Of a stretch of 64,000 nt of DNA, positions 1 to 6,892 are shown piece after piece; position 1 is the first letter of the stretch, and every line of letters starts with the position of its first letter. The notes beneath the pieces are model-generated. The model was not told the origin of the DNA and did no database searches. It saw only the letters and a list, made by a program, of their open reading frames with translations. The position numbers and the translations under genes were made by a program. The stretch lies in NCBI RefSeq assembly GCF_014641655.1, contig NZ_BMID01000001.1:930001-994000 (forward strand), written 5' to 3'. The DNA is from Pseudoblastomonas marina. Lineage in GTDB: Bacteria; Pseudomonadota; Alphaproteobacteria; Sphingomonadales; Sphingomonadaceae.

Positions 1-74
1 AGCGCGTGGCCGGTATCAAGGTGACCAAGCCCACTGCGGCCAAGGCCGTCAAGGAGACGCTGGCTCATGGCTAA
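1..74 (+). CDS. ATP synthase F0 subunit b-prime, C-terminal end (partial)
   Basis: The third frame is open from the window edge to a TAA at 72-74 and encodes the last 23 residues, ending KETLAHG. It overlaps the start of the following b subunit by 8 nt, the arrangement expected for the b-prime/b pair of alphaproteobacterial F0 operons. The fragment is too short for independent identification; the call rests on position and on the lysine/alanine-rich end. The stator role (peripheral stalk, with b) is family knowledge. Confidence 0.65.
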   Translation, partial: RVAGIKVTKPTAAKAVKETLAHG

Positions 75-633
75 CACGCCCGCCCCCCTGACCACCGGCG
101 CGCCGGAAGCTTATACCGAAGTCGACGCCTCTGGCGCGACGCACGAATCGCCTTCGCTGTGGGGCTTCGAGCCCTATCAGTGGGTCTCGGTCGCGATGCT
201 CGTCCTTCTCGCCTTCGCCTTCATCGGCGCCAAGGTGCACAGGACCATCGCCGGCGGACTCGACAAGAAGATCGCCGATATCCGCGAACAGCTCGACGAG
301 GCGAAGGAGCTGCGCGCCGAGGCCGAGGCGCTGCGCAACGAATACGCCGCCAAGATCGCCAACGCCGAGAAGGACGCCGAGGCGATGATCGAAAGCGCCA
401 AGGGCGAAGCCGAAGGCATCGTCGCCAAGGCGGAGGCCGACAGCAAGGCGATCGTCGAACGCCGCAAGCGGATGGCCGAGGACCGCATCGCGGCCGCCGA
501 GCGCGACGCGCTGGACGAGGTGCGCAACCGCGCCGTCACAGCCGCCACCGCAGCGGCCGGCACGCTGATCGACGACAGGTTCGACGCTGACGCCGATCGC
601 GCGCTGGCCGACAAGGTGATCGCCGACATCTGA
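67..633 (+). CDS. atpF: ATP synthase F0 subunit b
   Basis: This 188-residue protein is a peripheral-stalk subunit of F1F0 ATP synthase. It has an N-terminal proline-rich stretch, one membrane helix at about residues 38-58 (WVSVAMLVLLAFAF), then a long charged alanine/glutamate/lysine coiled coil that would dimerise with b-prime and reach F1 delta. The ATG at 67 overlaps the upstream gene, indicating translational coupling. An intrinsic terminator follows 24 nt after the stop, so this is the last gene of the F0 operon; the F1 genes are evidently elsewhere, as is usual in alphaproteobacteria. The N-terminal extension before the membrane helix is somewhat long, a common feature in Sphingomonadales. 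Confidence 0.92.
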   Translation: MANTPAPLTTGAPEAYTEVDASGATHESPSLWGFEPYQWVSVAMLVLLAFAFIGAKVHRTIAGGLDKKIADIREQLDEAKELRAEAEALRNEYAAKIANAEKDAEAMIESAKGEAEGIVAKAEADSKAIVERRKRMAEDRIAAAERDALDEVRNRAVTAATAAAGTLIDDRFDADADRALADKVIADI

Positions 634-657
634 TCGGGCGACACACTGCGAATTTCG

Positions 658-685
658 AAAGGGCGGCCTAAGGGTCGCCCTTTTT
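658..685 (+). terminator. Rho-independent terminator of the F0 operon
   Basis: An 8-bp perfect stem (AAAGGGCG at 658-665 with CGCCCTTT at 676-683) closes a 10-nt loop and runs into a five-T tract ending at 685. It sits between atpF and the convergent gene at 701-1027; the A-run on the other side of the stem means it may work in both directions. Confidence 0.85.
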
Positions 686-700
686 CGTTGGCGGGTGCGA

Positions 701-1027
701 TCAGTCGAAGATCGACAGGTCGAGCGGTTCGGATTCGCCGAACCAGACCACGTGTCGGGTATGATCGGCGAGATCGTCCCCGCTGAGGCCATGCGCGAAG
801 ATCGTGAGGTCTCCGCGCGCCTCGGCCGCCCACACGGCGAATTCACCGAATTGCGCCGGGCGGAGTGTCAGCTGGCAGGATCCGCGCGGATGGGGCCCGA
901 CCGGCGCGATATGGAAATGTCCGACCGGACAGCCGAACCGGTCCTTTGCGCGGGCCGCGAAATGTTGGGCTTCATCCAGCTCGTCTGCATCGAAGTAGAT
1001 ATGCGCATGGAAGCCCTTGATCGTCAT
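701..1027 (-). CDS. DOPA 4,5-dioxygenase family protein
   Basis: This 108-residue protein matches the small DOPA_dioxygen family: HAHIYFDADE near the N terminus, then GHFHIAPVGPHPRGS, IFAHG and DHTRHVVWFGE, giving the conserved histidines expected to bind iron. Fungal and bacterial relatives cleave L-DOPA or similar catechols extradiolically, but the substrate here is unknown. I chose the ATG at 1027 because the family signature begins seven residues in and because this ATG overlaps the gloB stop (TGATG), so the two genes are translationally coupled. A longer in-frame reading upstream only shadows gloB. Confidence 0.8.
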   Translation of the reverse strand: MTIKGFHAHIYFDADELDEAQHFAARAKDRFGCPVGHFHIAPVGPHPRGSCQLTLRPAQFGEFAVWAAEARGDLTIFAHGLSGDDLADHTRHVVWFGESEPLDLSIFD

Positions 1028-1788
1028 CAGAACGCGTCCTTGGCAGCCCTCAGTGCGGCGAAAGTCTCGTGTGGGGCCTCGCCGCCCCAGCGCGCCTGCA
1101 TCTCGTCGTCGTCGGCGCGGAGGAAGGGATTGGTCTCGAGCTCGCGATCGAGCGGGAACGGCACGGTGGGCTCGCCCGCCTCGCGCTTGGCGTCGATTTC
1201 CCTGGCATAGGCAGCCAGCGCATCGTTGCCAGGATCGGCATGGAGCGCGAACTGCGCGTTCGCTTGCGTGTATTCGTGGGCGCAATACATCGTCGTGTCG
1301 GCGGGCAGGGTCTTCAATCGCGACAGGCTGTCCCAGAACTGTCCGGGCTCGCCCTCGAACATCCGCCCGCAGCCGAGCGCGAACAGCGCATCGCCGACGA
1401 AGGCGATCCCGTCATCGGCGAGGTGGAAGGCGATGTGGCCGTTGGTGTGGCCGGAGACGTCGATCACGCGCGCCGTGTGGTCGCCCAGCGAGACCGTGTC
1501 GCCGTGCGCGACCTCGCGATCGATCGGCGAGAGCTTCTCGACTTCCTGCGGGGCGATCACTTTCGCGCCGGTCGCTTCGACGATCGCCTTGTTCCCGCCG
1601 GCATGGTCGGGATGCCAGTGCGTGTTCCAGATATGGGTGATCTTCCACCCCTTGGCTTCGGCCTGCTTCAGGTATTCGGCGCCATCGGGCGTATCGATGC
1701 AGGTCGTCTCGCCGCTGGCGGGATCGTGGACGAGGAAGCCGTAATTGTCGGACAGGCAGGGGAACTGGTGGATCTGGAGCATGCCCAT
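1027..1788 (-). CDS. gloB: Hydroxyacylglutathione hydrolase (glyoxalase II)
   Basis: This 253-residue metallo-beta-lactamase-fold enzyme hydrolyses S-D-lactoylglutathione to lactate and glutathione in methylglyoxal detoxification. The metal motif THWHPDHAGG is present near residues 56-65, with later ligands in GHTNGH and CAHEYT, and the glutathione-binding C-terminal domain is full length. The start may be residue 1 or the Met two codons later. It shares a leftward transcript with the DOPA-dioxygenase-like gene and begins just downstream of the rpsA terminator. Confidence 0.93.
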   Translation of the reverse strand: MGMLQIHQFPCLSDNYGFLVHDPASGETTCIDTPDGAEYLKQAEAKGWKITHIWNTHWHPDHAGGNKAIVEATGAKVIAPQEVEKLSPIDREVAHGDTVSLGDHTARVIDVSGHTNGHIAFHLADDGIAFVGDALFALGCGRMFEGEPGQFWDSLSRLKTLPADTTMYCAHEYTQANAQFALHADPGNDALAAYAREIDAKREAGEPTVPFPLDRELETNPFLRADDDEMQARWGGEAPHETFAALRAAKDAF

Positions 1789-1811
1789 GAAGGTAGGCGC
1801 CCGTCTCGCCG

Positions 1812-1842
1812 TAGAAAAGGCCCGCCATAGAAAAGGCCCGCC
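1812..1842. repeat. Tandem 15-bp duplication within a terminator arm
   Basis: TAGAAAAGGCCCGCC occurs at 1812-1826 and again at 1828-1842, separated by one base. The right copy is the 3-prime arm, as transcribed, of the rpsA terminator; the left copy is a spare that could pair with the same 5-prime arm. It looks like a slippage duplication. Confidence 0.8.
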
Positions 1843-1866
1843 GCTCCGGTGGGGAGGGCGGGCCTT
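1829..1866 (-). terminator. Rho-independent terminator of rpsA
   Basis: A perfect 10-bp stem pairs AAGGCCCGCC (1833-1842) with GGCGGGCCTT (1857-1866) across a 14-nt loop. Read leftward it is followed by a T-rich tract. It lies about 30 nt past the rpsA stop codon. Confidence 0.88.
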
Positions 1867-1895
1867 CGCTATCCGCTGGTGCGGCGTGGAAGAGC

Positions 1896-3599
1896 TTAGT
1901 CTTCCTTCTTCTTCAGCGCTTCGCCGAGGATGTCGCCGAGCGAGGCACCCGAGTCGGCCGAACCGTACTGTTCGACGGCCTGCTTCTCTTCGGCGATCTG
2001 GTACGCCTTGATCGAGAAGTTCGGCTTCTTCGAACGGTCGAAGCCGGTGACCATCGCGTCGAGCTTCTGGCCGGTCTGGAAGCGATCCGGACGCTGTTCG
2101 TCGCGGTCGCGGCCGAGGTCCGAACGCTTGATGAAGCCCGTGGCGCCATCTTCGCCGACCTGCACTTCGAGACCGCCATCGCGGACTTCGAGGACGTGCA
2201 CGGTGACGACCTGGCCCTTGCGGAGCGAGCCCGAAGCGGCGGCTTCGGTCGGCGCACCCTTTTCGAGCTGCTTCATGCCGAGGCTGATGCGCTCCTTGTC
2301 GGTGTCGACGTCGAGCACGACGGCTTCGACCTGCTCGCCCTTGCGGTGCAGCGCGAGCGCGTCTTCACCCGAAATGCCCCACGCGATGTCGGACATGTGG
2401 ACCATGCCGTCGACGTCGCCCGGAAGACCGATGAAGAGGCCGAATTCGGTGGCGTTCTTGACTTCGCCTTCGACTTTCGAGCCCACCGGATGCGCTTCGG
2501 CGAACTCTTCCCACGGATTGCGCTGAGCCTGCTTGAGGCCGAGCGAGATGCGACGCTTCTCGCTGTCGACCTCGAGCACCACGACTTCGACTTCCTGCGA
2601 GGTCGAGACGATCTTGCCCGGGTGGACGTTCTTCTTGGTCCAGCTCATTTCCGAAACGTGGACCAGGCCTTCGATGCCCGGCTCGATTTCGACGAATGCA
2701 CCGTATTCGGTGATGTTCGTGACCTGGCCGTCGAGCTTCGCGCCGACCGGGTACTTGGCCGAAACGCCGTCCCACGGATCGCTTTCGAGCTGCTTCATGC
2801 CGAGGCTGATGCGCTGCGTTTCCGCGTTGATGCGGACGATCTGCACCGTCACGGTCTGGCCGATCTCGACCACTTCGCTCGGGTGGTTGACGCGCTTGTA
2901 GCTCATGTCGGTGACGTGGAGCAGGCCGTCGATGCCGCCGAGGTCGACGAACGCACCGTAATCGGTGATGTTCTTGACCACGCCTTCGATGACCTGGCCT
3001 TCGGCCAGCTGATCGATCAGTTCGCTGCGCTGTTCGGCGCGGGTTTCTTCGAGGACGGCGCGACGCGAGACGACGATATTGCCGCGGCGACGGTCCATCT
3101 TGAGGATCTGGAACGGCTGCGGCGTGTCCATCAGCGGGGTGACATCGCGCACGGGGCGGATGTCGACCTGCGAACCGGGCAGGAAAGCCACGGCGCCGTC
3201 GAGGTCGACGGTAAAGCCGCCCTTGACGCGACCGAAGATGCGGCCTTCGACGCGCTTGCCTTCGCCGAATTCGCTTTCGAGCTTGTCCCAAGCGGCTTCG
3301 CGGCGGGCGCGATCGCGGCTGAGCATGGCTTCGCCGTCGGCGTTTTCGACGCGGTCGACATAGACTTCGACTTCGCTGCCGACTTCGAGACCGTGCTCGT
3401 CTTCGCCGCGCATGAATTCCTTGAGGTCGACGCGGCCTTCGCTCTTGAGGCCGACATCGATGATCGCCTTGTCGTTCTCGATACCGGTCACGGTACCCTT
3501 GACGACGCGGCCTTCGAAGCCGCCGTCGATCTCGTCGCCGAGTTGTTCGTTGAGAAGCGCTTCGAAATCGTCGCGCGAGGGGGTGGCACTGGTTGCCAT
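1896..3599 (-). CDS. rpsA: 30S ribosomal protein S1
   Basis: This 567-residue protein has six S1 RNA-binding repeats at roughly residues 31-98, 115-180, 200-268, 286-356, 372-442 and 460-530; the third to fifth are the most canonical (DYGAFVDL, EYGAFVEI, EFGLFIGL). S1 binds mRNA leaders and helps ribosomes initiate. I chose the ATG at 3599 because the protein then starts with the typical short N-terminal segment and is the usual length; an in-frame GTG at 3630-3632 would add 11 unlikely residues. It follows cmk, the conserved cmk-rpsA order, but a terminator-like hairpin lies between them, suggesting its own promoter or attenuation. Confidence 0.96.
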   Translation of the reverse strand: MATSATPSRDDFEALLNEQLGDEIDGGFEGRVVKGTVTGIENDKAIIDVGLKSEGRVDLKEFMRGEDEHGLEVGSEVEVYVDRVENADGEAMLSRDRARREAAWDKLESEFGEGKRVEGRIFGRVKGGFTVDLDGAVAFLPGSQVDIRPVRDVTPLMDTPQPFQILKMDRRRGNIVVSRRAVLEETRAEQRSELIDQLAEGQVIEGVVKNITDYGAFVDLGGIDGLLHVTDMSYKRVNHPSEVVEIGQTVTVQIVRINAETQRISLGMKQLESDPWDGVSAKYPVGAKLDGQVTNITEYGAFVEIEPGIEGLVHVSEMSWTKKNVHPGKIVSTSQEVEVVVLEVDSEKRRISLGLKQAQRNPWEEFAEAHPVGSKVEGEVKNATEFGLFIGLPGDVDGMVHMSDIAWGISGEDALALHRKGEQVEAVVLDVDTDKERISLGMKQLEKGAPTEAAASGSLRKGQVVTVHVLEVRDGGLEVQVGEDGATGFIKRSDLGRDRDEQRPDRFQTGQKLDAMVTGFDRSKKPNFSIKAYQIAEEKQAVEQYGSADSGASLGDILGEALKKKED

Positions 3600-3724
3600 A
3601 AGGTGAAATTCCTGGACTGAATTGCCGGCCACCGGGAAAGCCCGGGGACTTAGGAGGCCGAACGTCCCGCGGGGCCGAATGCCGTCGCGGGAGCCTTCGG
3701 GTGCGGGGTTCGTCGGCAGGTGCC

Positions 3725-3776
3725 AAAAGCACGGGGGAGGGCGGCTCTGCGCCCTTCAGTCAACCCAGCCGTGCTT
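3725..3776 (-). terminator. Terminator or attenuator hairpin between cmk and rpsA
   Basis: On the leftward strand AAGCACGG and CCGTGCTT (3769-3776 and 3727-3734 on the + strand) form an outer stem enclosing an inner AGGGCG/CGCCCT stem (3738-3743 with 3750-3755). The outer stem is followed by TTTT. It lies in the 287-bp gap upstream of rpsA. It could terminate the aroA-cmk transcript or be a conditional element in the S1 leader; the sequence alone cannot decide. I see no gene in the rest of the gap. Confidence 0.6.
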
Positions 3777-3886
3777 GGGATAGCCTGCCGCCGAACGGTT
3801 CCACACCGTCGGACCGGCGCGCGCCTAGGCGAAAAACGCGCGTAAGGCAAGGGTGATTCGTGCCGGGGGAACGGCGGAGAGAGGGG

Positions 3887-4519
3887 TCAGTTTTCGCCTT
3901 TCAGCGCCCGCTCGACCGCACGGATAGCAGCCGCAATCGCCTCTTCCTTCTTCATCAGCGTGGTGTCGAGGACATAGGCATCGGGCGCCGGCTTGAGCGG
4001 CGAATCCTCGCGCTCCTGGTCGCGCTTGTCGCGCGCCTCGATCTGCTCGGTGATCTCCTCGAGCGTCGTGTCGACGCCGTTCTCCTGCATTTCGCGAAAG
4101 CGGCGCGAAGCGCGCGCAGCGGCGCTGGCGGTGACGAACAGCTTGGCGTCGGCCTCTTCGGGCACGATCACCGTCCCGATGTCGCGCCCGTCGAGCACCG
4201 CGCCGCCATCCTGCAGTGCGAAGGCGCGCTGGCGCTCGAACAGCGCCTGGCGCACGCCGGGGTGGATCGAGACGCGGCTCGCCAATCCGCCGGTTTCCTC
4301 GCTGCGAAGTTCGGGATCCTCGAGCAGCTTGTCGTGGAAACCGCAGGCGCAGAGCGCCTCGACCGGGCTGTCGGGATCGAAATCGGAAATGAACGCCTGA
4401 CGCCCGACCGCACGGTAAAGCAGGCCGGTGTCGAGATGCGGGAGCCCGTAATGTTCGGCGAGGGCGCGGGCGATGGTGCCCTTGCCCGAGGCAGTCGGTC
4501 CGTCGACGGCGATGATCAT
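3887..4519 (-). CDS. cmk: Cytidylate kinase
   Basis: This 210-residue kinase phosphorylates CMP and dCMP to the diphosphates using ATP. The P-loop GPTASGKG spans residues 7-14, the LDTGLLYRA segment recognises substrate, and RDIGTV follows in the mid-region. Its ATG overlaps the stop of the 92-residue membrane gene (ATGA), and that gene in turn overlaps aroA the same way, so the three are one coupled operon. The aroA-cmk-rpsA order is common in alphaproteobacteria. Confidence 0.95.
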   Translation of the reverse strand: MIIAVDGPTASGKGTIARALAEHYGLPHLDTGLLYRAVGRQAFISDFDPDSPVEALCACGFHDKLLEDPELRSEETGGLASRVSIHPGVRQALFERQRAFALQDGGAVLDGRDIGTVIVPEEADAKLFVTASAAARASRRFREMQENGVDTTLEEITEQIEARDKRDQEREDSPLKPAPDAYVLDTTLMKKEEAIAAAIRAVERALKGEN

Positions 4520-4794
4520 GCGCCTGCCTCCTGTCGTGCTGCCGACCGTTCACGCAGCGCGACGATGATGCCGTAGGTGGCGATCGTCATCCACACGATT
4601 TCGAGCACGAGCGTCGGCAGGTTGAAGTTGACCAGCAGCGACACGGTCAGCAGCGCCGCCCCGAGCAGGTTGACGAGATTGTAGACGAGCTTGTCCATCC
4701 GCTTCGCGCGATTGGCGTAGGCGAAAGCGGCGACGATGCAGAAGCTGCCGGCAAAGCCGATCAGGTTCGCGGTCTGGGACGAAATGGGAATCAT
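4516..4794 (-). CDS. Small membrane protein, CBU_0592-like
   Basis: This 92-residue protein has about three hydrophobic helices (IGFAGSFCIVAAFAY, LVNLLGAALLTVSLLV, LVLEIVWMTIATYGIIVAL) and a short charged C-terminal tail. The pattern fits the CBU_0592-like small membrane family of unknown function. It overlaps aroA and cmk by 4 nt on each side, so it is co-translated with them, but nothing links it to shikimate or nucleotide metabolism. Confidence 0.75.
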   Translation of the reverse strand: MIPISSQTANLIGFAGSFCIVAAFAYANRAKRMDKLVYNLVNLLGAALLTVSLLVNFNLPTLVLEIVWMTIATYGIIVALRERSAARQEAGA

Positions 4795-6101
4795 GCGCGA
4801 GTGCGCTCCAGCGTATCGATGAAGGTCGGAAAGCTGGTGCCGATAGGCGAAGCGTCGTCGATCGTCACCCCCCGCGTGCTGGCGAGGCCGGCCACCGCCA
4901 TGCTCATCGCGATGCGGTGATCGAGACGAGTGGGGACGGGACCGCCCCCGGCCAGCGGCGCGCCGCCGGTGCCGTGAATGGTCAGGCCGTCGGAGTGTTC
5001 TTCAACCTGCGCCCCGATCGTGCCCAGCGCGGCGGCCATGGCGGCCAGGCGATCGCTTTCCTTCACCCGCAATTCGCCGAGGCCGGTCGTGCGAGTCGTC
5101 CCTTCCGCCAGTGCGGCGGCAACAAAGAGGATCGGGAATTCGTCGATCATCGAGGGTGCGAGGGCCGGATCGATGTCGAGTCCGGCAAGCGTCGATTGCC
5201 GCACCCGCAGGTCGGCGACCGGCTCACCACCCGCCTCGCGCTCGGCGGCGATCTCGATCGCACCGCCCATCTCCCGCAATATCGCGAGCAGCCCGGCGCG
5301 GCTCGGGTTCATCCCGACGTTGCGAATGGTCAGGTCGCTGCCTTCCACGAGCAGCGCGGCGACGATAAAGAAGGCGGCCGAGGAGGGGTCGCCTGGAACC
5401 ATGACGTTTTGCCCGCGCAGCCCGGATTCGCCCTTCAGTCGGATGACCTTCGCGCCGTCCTCAGCGCCGGACTCCAGCTTCGCCCCGAAGGCCTGCAGCA
5501 TGCGTTCGGTATGGTCGCGGGTCGTCTCAGACTCGATCACGGTGGTCGTGCCGGCCGTATTGAGCGCGGCGAGCAGCACCGCGCTCTTCACCTGCGCGCT
5601 GGCGACGGGAAGGCGGTAGGCAATCGGGATCGCGCGCTTTGCGCCCGTGACCGTCATCGGCAGGCAGCCATCGCGCGACCGGAACTCCGCGCCCATGCGG
5701 GAGAGCGGCTCGATCACGCGCCCCATCGGGCGGCGCGACAGGCTGGCATCGCCGGTCAGCGTGACTGCTATGTCCTGGCTCGCGACCAGTCCGGACAAAA
5801 GCCGGGCGCTGGTCCCGCTATTGCCCATGTCGAGCGGCGCGCGCGGCGACATCAGCCCGCCCGTGCCGAGGCCCTGGACCACCCAGTCTGCGCCGTCGCG
5901 TTCGATGGCGACGCCCATTGCGCGCAGCGCGGCGGCGGTGGCGCGCACGTCATCGCTCTCGAGCAGGCCGGAAATCCGCGTCTCGCCCAGCGCGCTGGCG
6001 CCGAGCATCAGCGCGCGGTGGCTGATCGACTTGTCGCCCGGCACCGCGATCGTGCCGCGCAGCGGGCCGCCGGGCGTAAAGGTGCGGGAAGGGCCGTTCA
6101 T
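4791..6101 (-). CDS. aroA: 3-phosphoshikimate 1-carboxyvinyltransferase (EPSP synthase, class II type)
   Basis: This 436-residue enzyme joins phosphoenolpyruvate to shikimate-3-phosphate in aromatic amino-acid synthesis. PGDKSISHRA (residues 21-30), SLSRRPMGRV, and the RVKESDRL/LDHRIAM motifs place it with the class II, CP4-like enzymes rather than the enterobacterial class I form. The PEP-site segment reads GNSGTS with glycine at residue 96, where the CP4 enzyme has alanine. It heads the aroA-orf-cmk operon and starts from an ATG divergent from the FYDLN gene. Confidence 0.95.
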   Translation of the reverse strand: MNGPSRTFTPGGPLRGTIAVPGDKSISHRALMLGASALGETRISGLLESDDVRATAAALRAMGVAIERDGADWVVQGLGTGGLMSPRAPLDMGNSGTSARLLSGLVASQDIAVTLTGDASLSRRPMGRVIEPLSRMGAEFRSRDGCLPMTVTGAKRAIPIAYRLPVASAQVKSAVLLAALNTAGTTTVIESETTRDHTERMLQAFGAKLESGAEDGAKVIRLKGESGLRGQNVMVPGDPSSAAFFIVAALLVEGSDLTIRNVGMNPSRAGLLAILREMGGAIEIAAEREAGGEPVADLRVRQSTLAGLDIDPALAPSMIDEFPILFVAAALAEGTTRTTGLGELRVKESDRLAAMAAALGTIGAQVEEHSDGLTIHGTGGAPLAGGGPVPTRLDHRIAMSMAVAGLASTRGVTIDDASPIGTSFPTFIDTLERTRA

Positions 6102-6246
6102 GAGAAGCCGCGCTTTGACAGCGACCGCACCCTATGGCAAGGCGCGCCGCCAATGCGAAAGGGCTTGATTCCATCCCGCCCCGCCGCCACCTGCATCACT
6201 GAATTTTCTCCCGCGATTTTCGCGGGGCAAGCGTTTGAGGAAGACC

Positions 6247-6573
6247 ATGGCCAAACCGGAATGGGGCACCAAGCGGACCTGCCCGAAATGCGGCACCCGC
6301 TTCTACGACCTGGGCGAAGAGCACCCCGTCACCTGCATCGAGTGCGGGAACGAGTGGGACCCCGAGCCCGTGCTGAAGCCCAAGCAGCCGATCCCCTTCG
6401 AGGACGAGAAGAAGGAAAAGGACAGCGATTCCGATTCGGATCTGGCCGATGACGATCTGGACGATATCGACGAGGACGACGATTCGCCCGACAACGAAGT
6501 CGACCTCGGTGGTGACGACGACCTTGGCGTGACCAAGGGCAAGGGCGACGACGACAAGGAAGACGACAGCTAA
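6247..6573 (+). CDS. FYDLN-acid zinc-ribbon protein (TIGR02300 family)
   Basis: This 108-residue protein starts with a compact four-cysteine zinc ribbon (CPKCGTRFYDL and CIEC) and ends in a very acidic, low-complexity tail rich in Asp, Ser and Glu from about residue 50. The FYDLN signature defines a small family found almost only in alphaproteobacteria; its role is unknown. I use the ATG at 6247 (MAKPEWG), which is where the family begins; an in-frame upstream start would add four residues. It is divergent from aroA. Confidence 0.85.
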   Translation: MAKPEWGTKRTCPKCGTRFYDLGEEHPVTCIECGNEWDPEPVLKPKQPIPFEDEKKEKDSDSDSDLADDDLDDIDEDDDSPDNEVDLGGDDDLGVTKGKGDDDKEDDS

Positions 6574-6591
6574 TTCGTTTTCTGATAAGGG

Positions 6592-6620
6592 TTGCCAAAC
6601 CCGGGGCGCGGTCATAAAGG
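6592..6620 (+). promoter_or_regulatory. Probable sigma70-type promoter of tRNA-Ala
   Basis: TTGCCA at 6592-6597 and TAAAGG at 6615-6620 are separated by exactly 17 nt, and the mature tRNA begins 55 nt downstream. The -35 box is near consensus and the -10 box is moderate. Confidence 0.5.
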
Positions 6621-6674
6621 GCGCGTCCTCGCCACCATCCGGGTCTCTCCGGCAGGCGGCGAAAATGAATGATT

Positions 6675-6750
6675 GGGGCCTTAGCTCAGCTGGGAGAGCG
6701 CAACACTGGCAGTGTTGAGGTCAGCGGTTCGATCCCGCTAGGCTCCACCA
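6675..6750 (+). tRNA. tRNA-Ala (anticodon GGC)
   Basis: The 76-nt cloverleaf folds fully: acceptor GGGGCCT with AGGCTCC (one G-U pair), D-stem GCTC/GAGC, anticodon stem CAACA/TGTTG with loop CTGGCAG, T-stem AGCGG/CCGCT with loop TTCGATC, and an encoded CCA end. The anticodon GGC reads GCC/GCU alanine codons. Confidence 0.97.
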
Positions 6751-6892
6751 TTCATCCGTCCTGACCAATATTCGGGACGAACGGTTTTACATCTAGTCGG
6801 GGCATGCGCCTCGCACGCTGGCCGACGAGGTTTCGTCCGCCGGCGTTTTTCGCGTTTGGCGGGTTTTCCGCTGAAAAGGAGTACGGCAAAGC

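Noticed and set aside
2196-3620. Long open frame (474 codons) antisense to rpsA
   Set aside because: Opposite-strand shadow of a GC-rich coding gene; no ribosome site or recognisable domain, and the rpsA frame is unmistakable.
3650-3850. 66-codon frame in the cmk-rpsA gap
   Set aside because: It overlaps the terminator-like hairpin and has only Arg/Pro/Ala-rich low-information sequence.
4917-6452. 511-codon frame spanning aroA (antisense) and the FYDLN gene
   Set aside because: It crosses the intergenic region and the start of a real gene; no conserved motif and no coherent domain.
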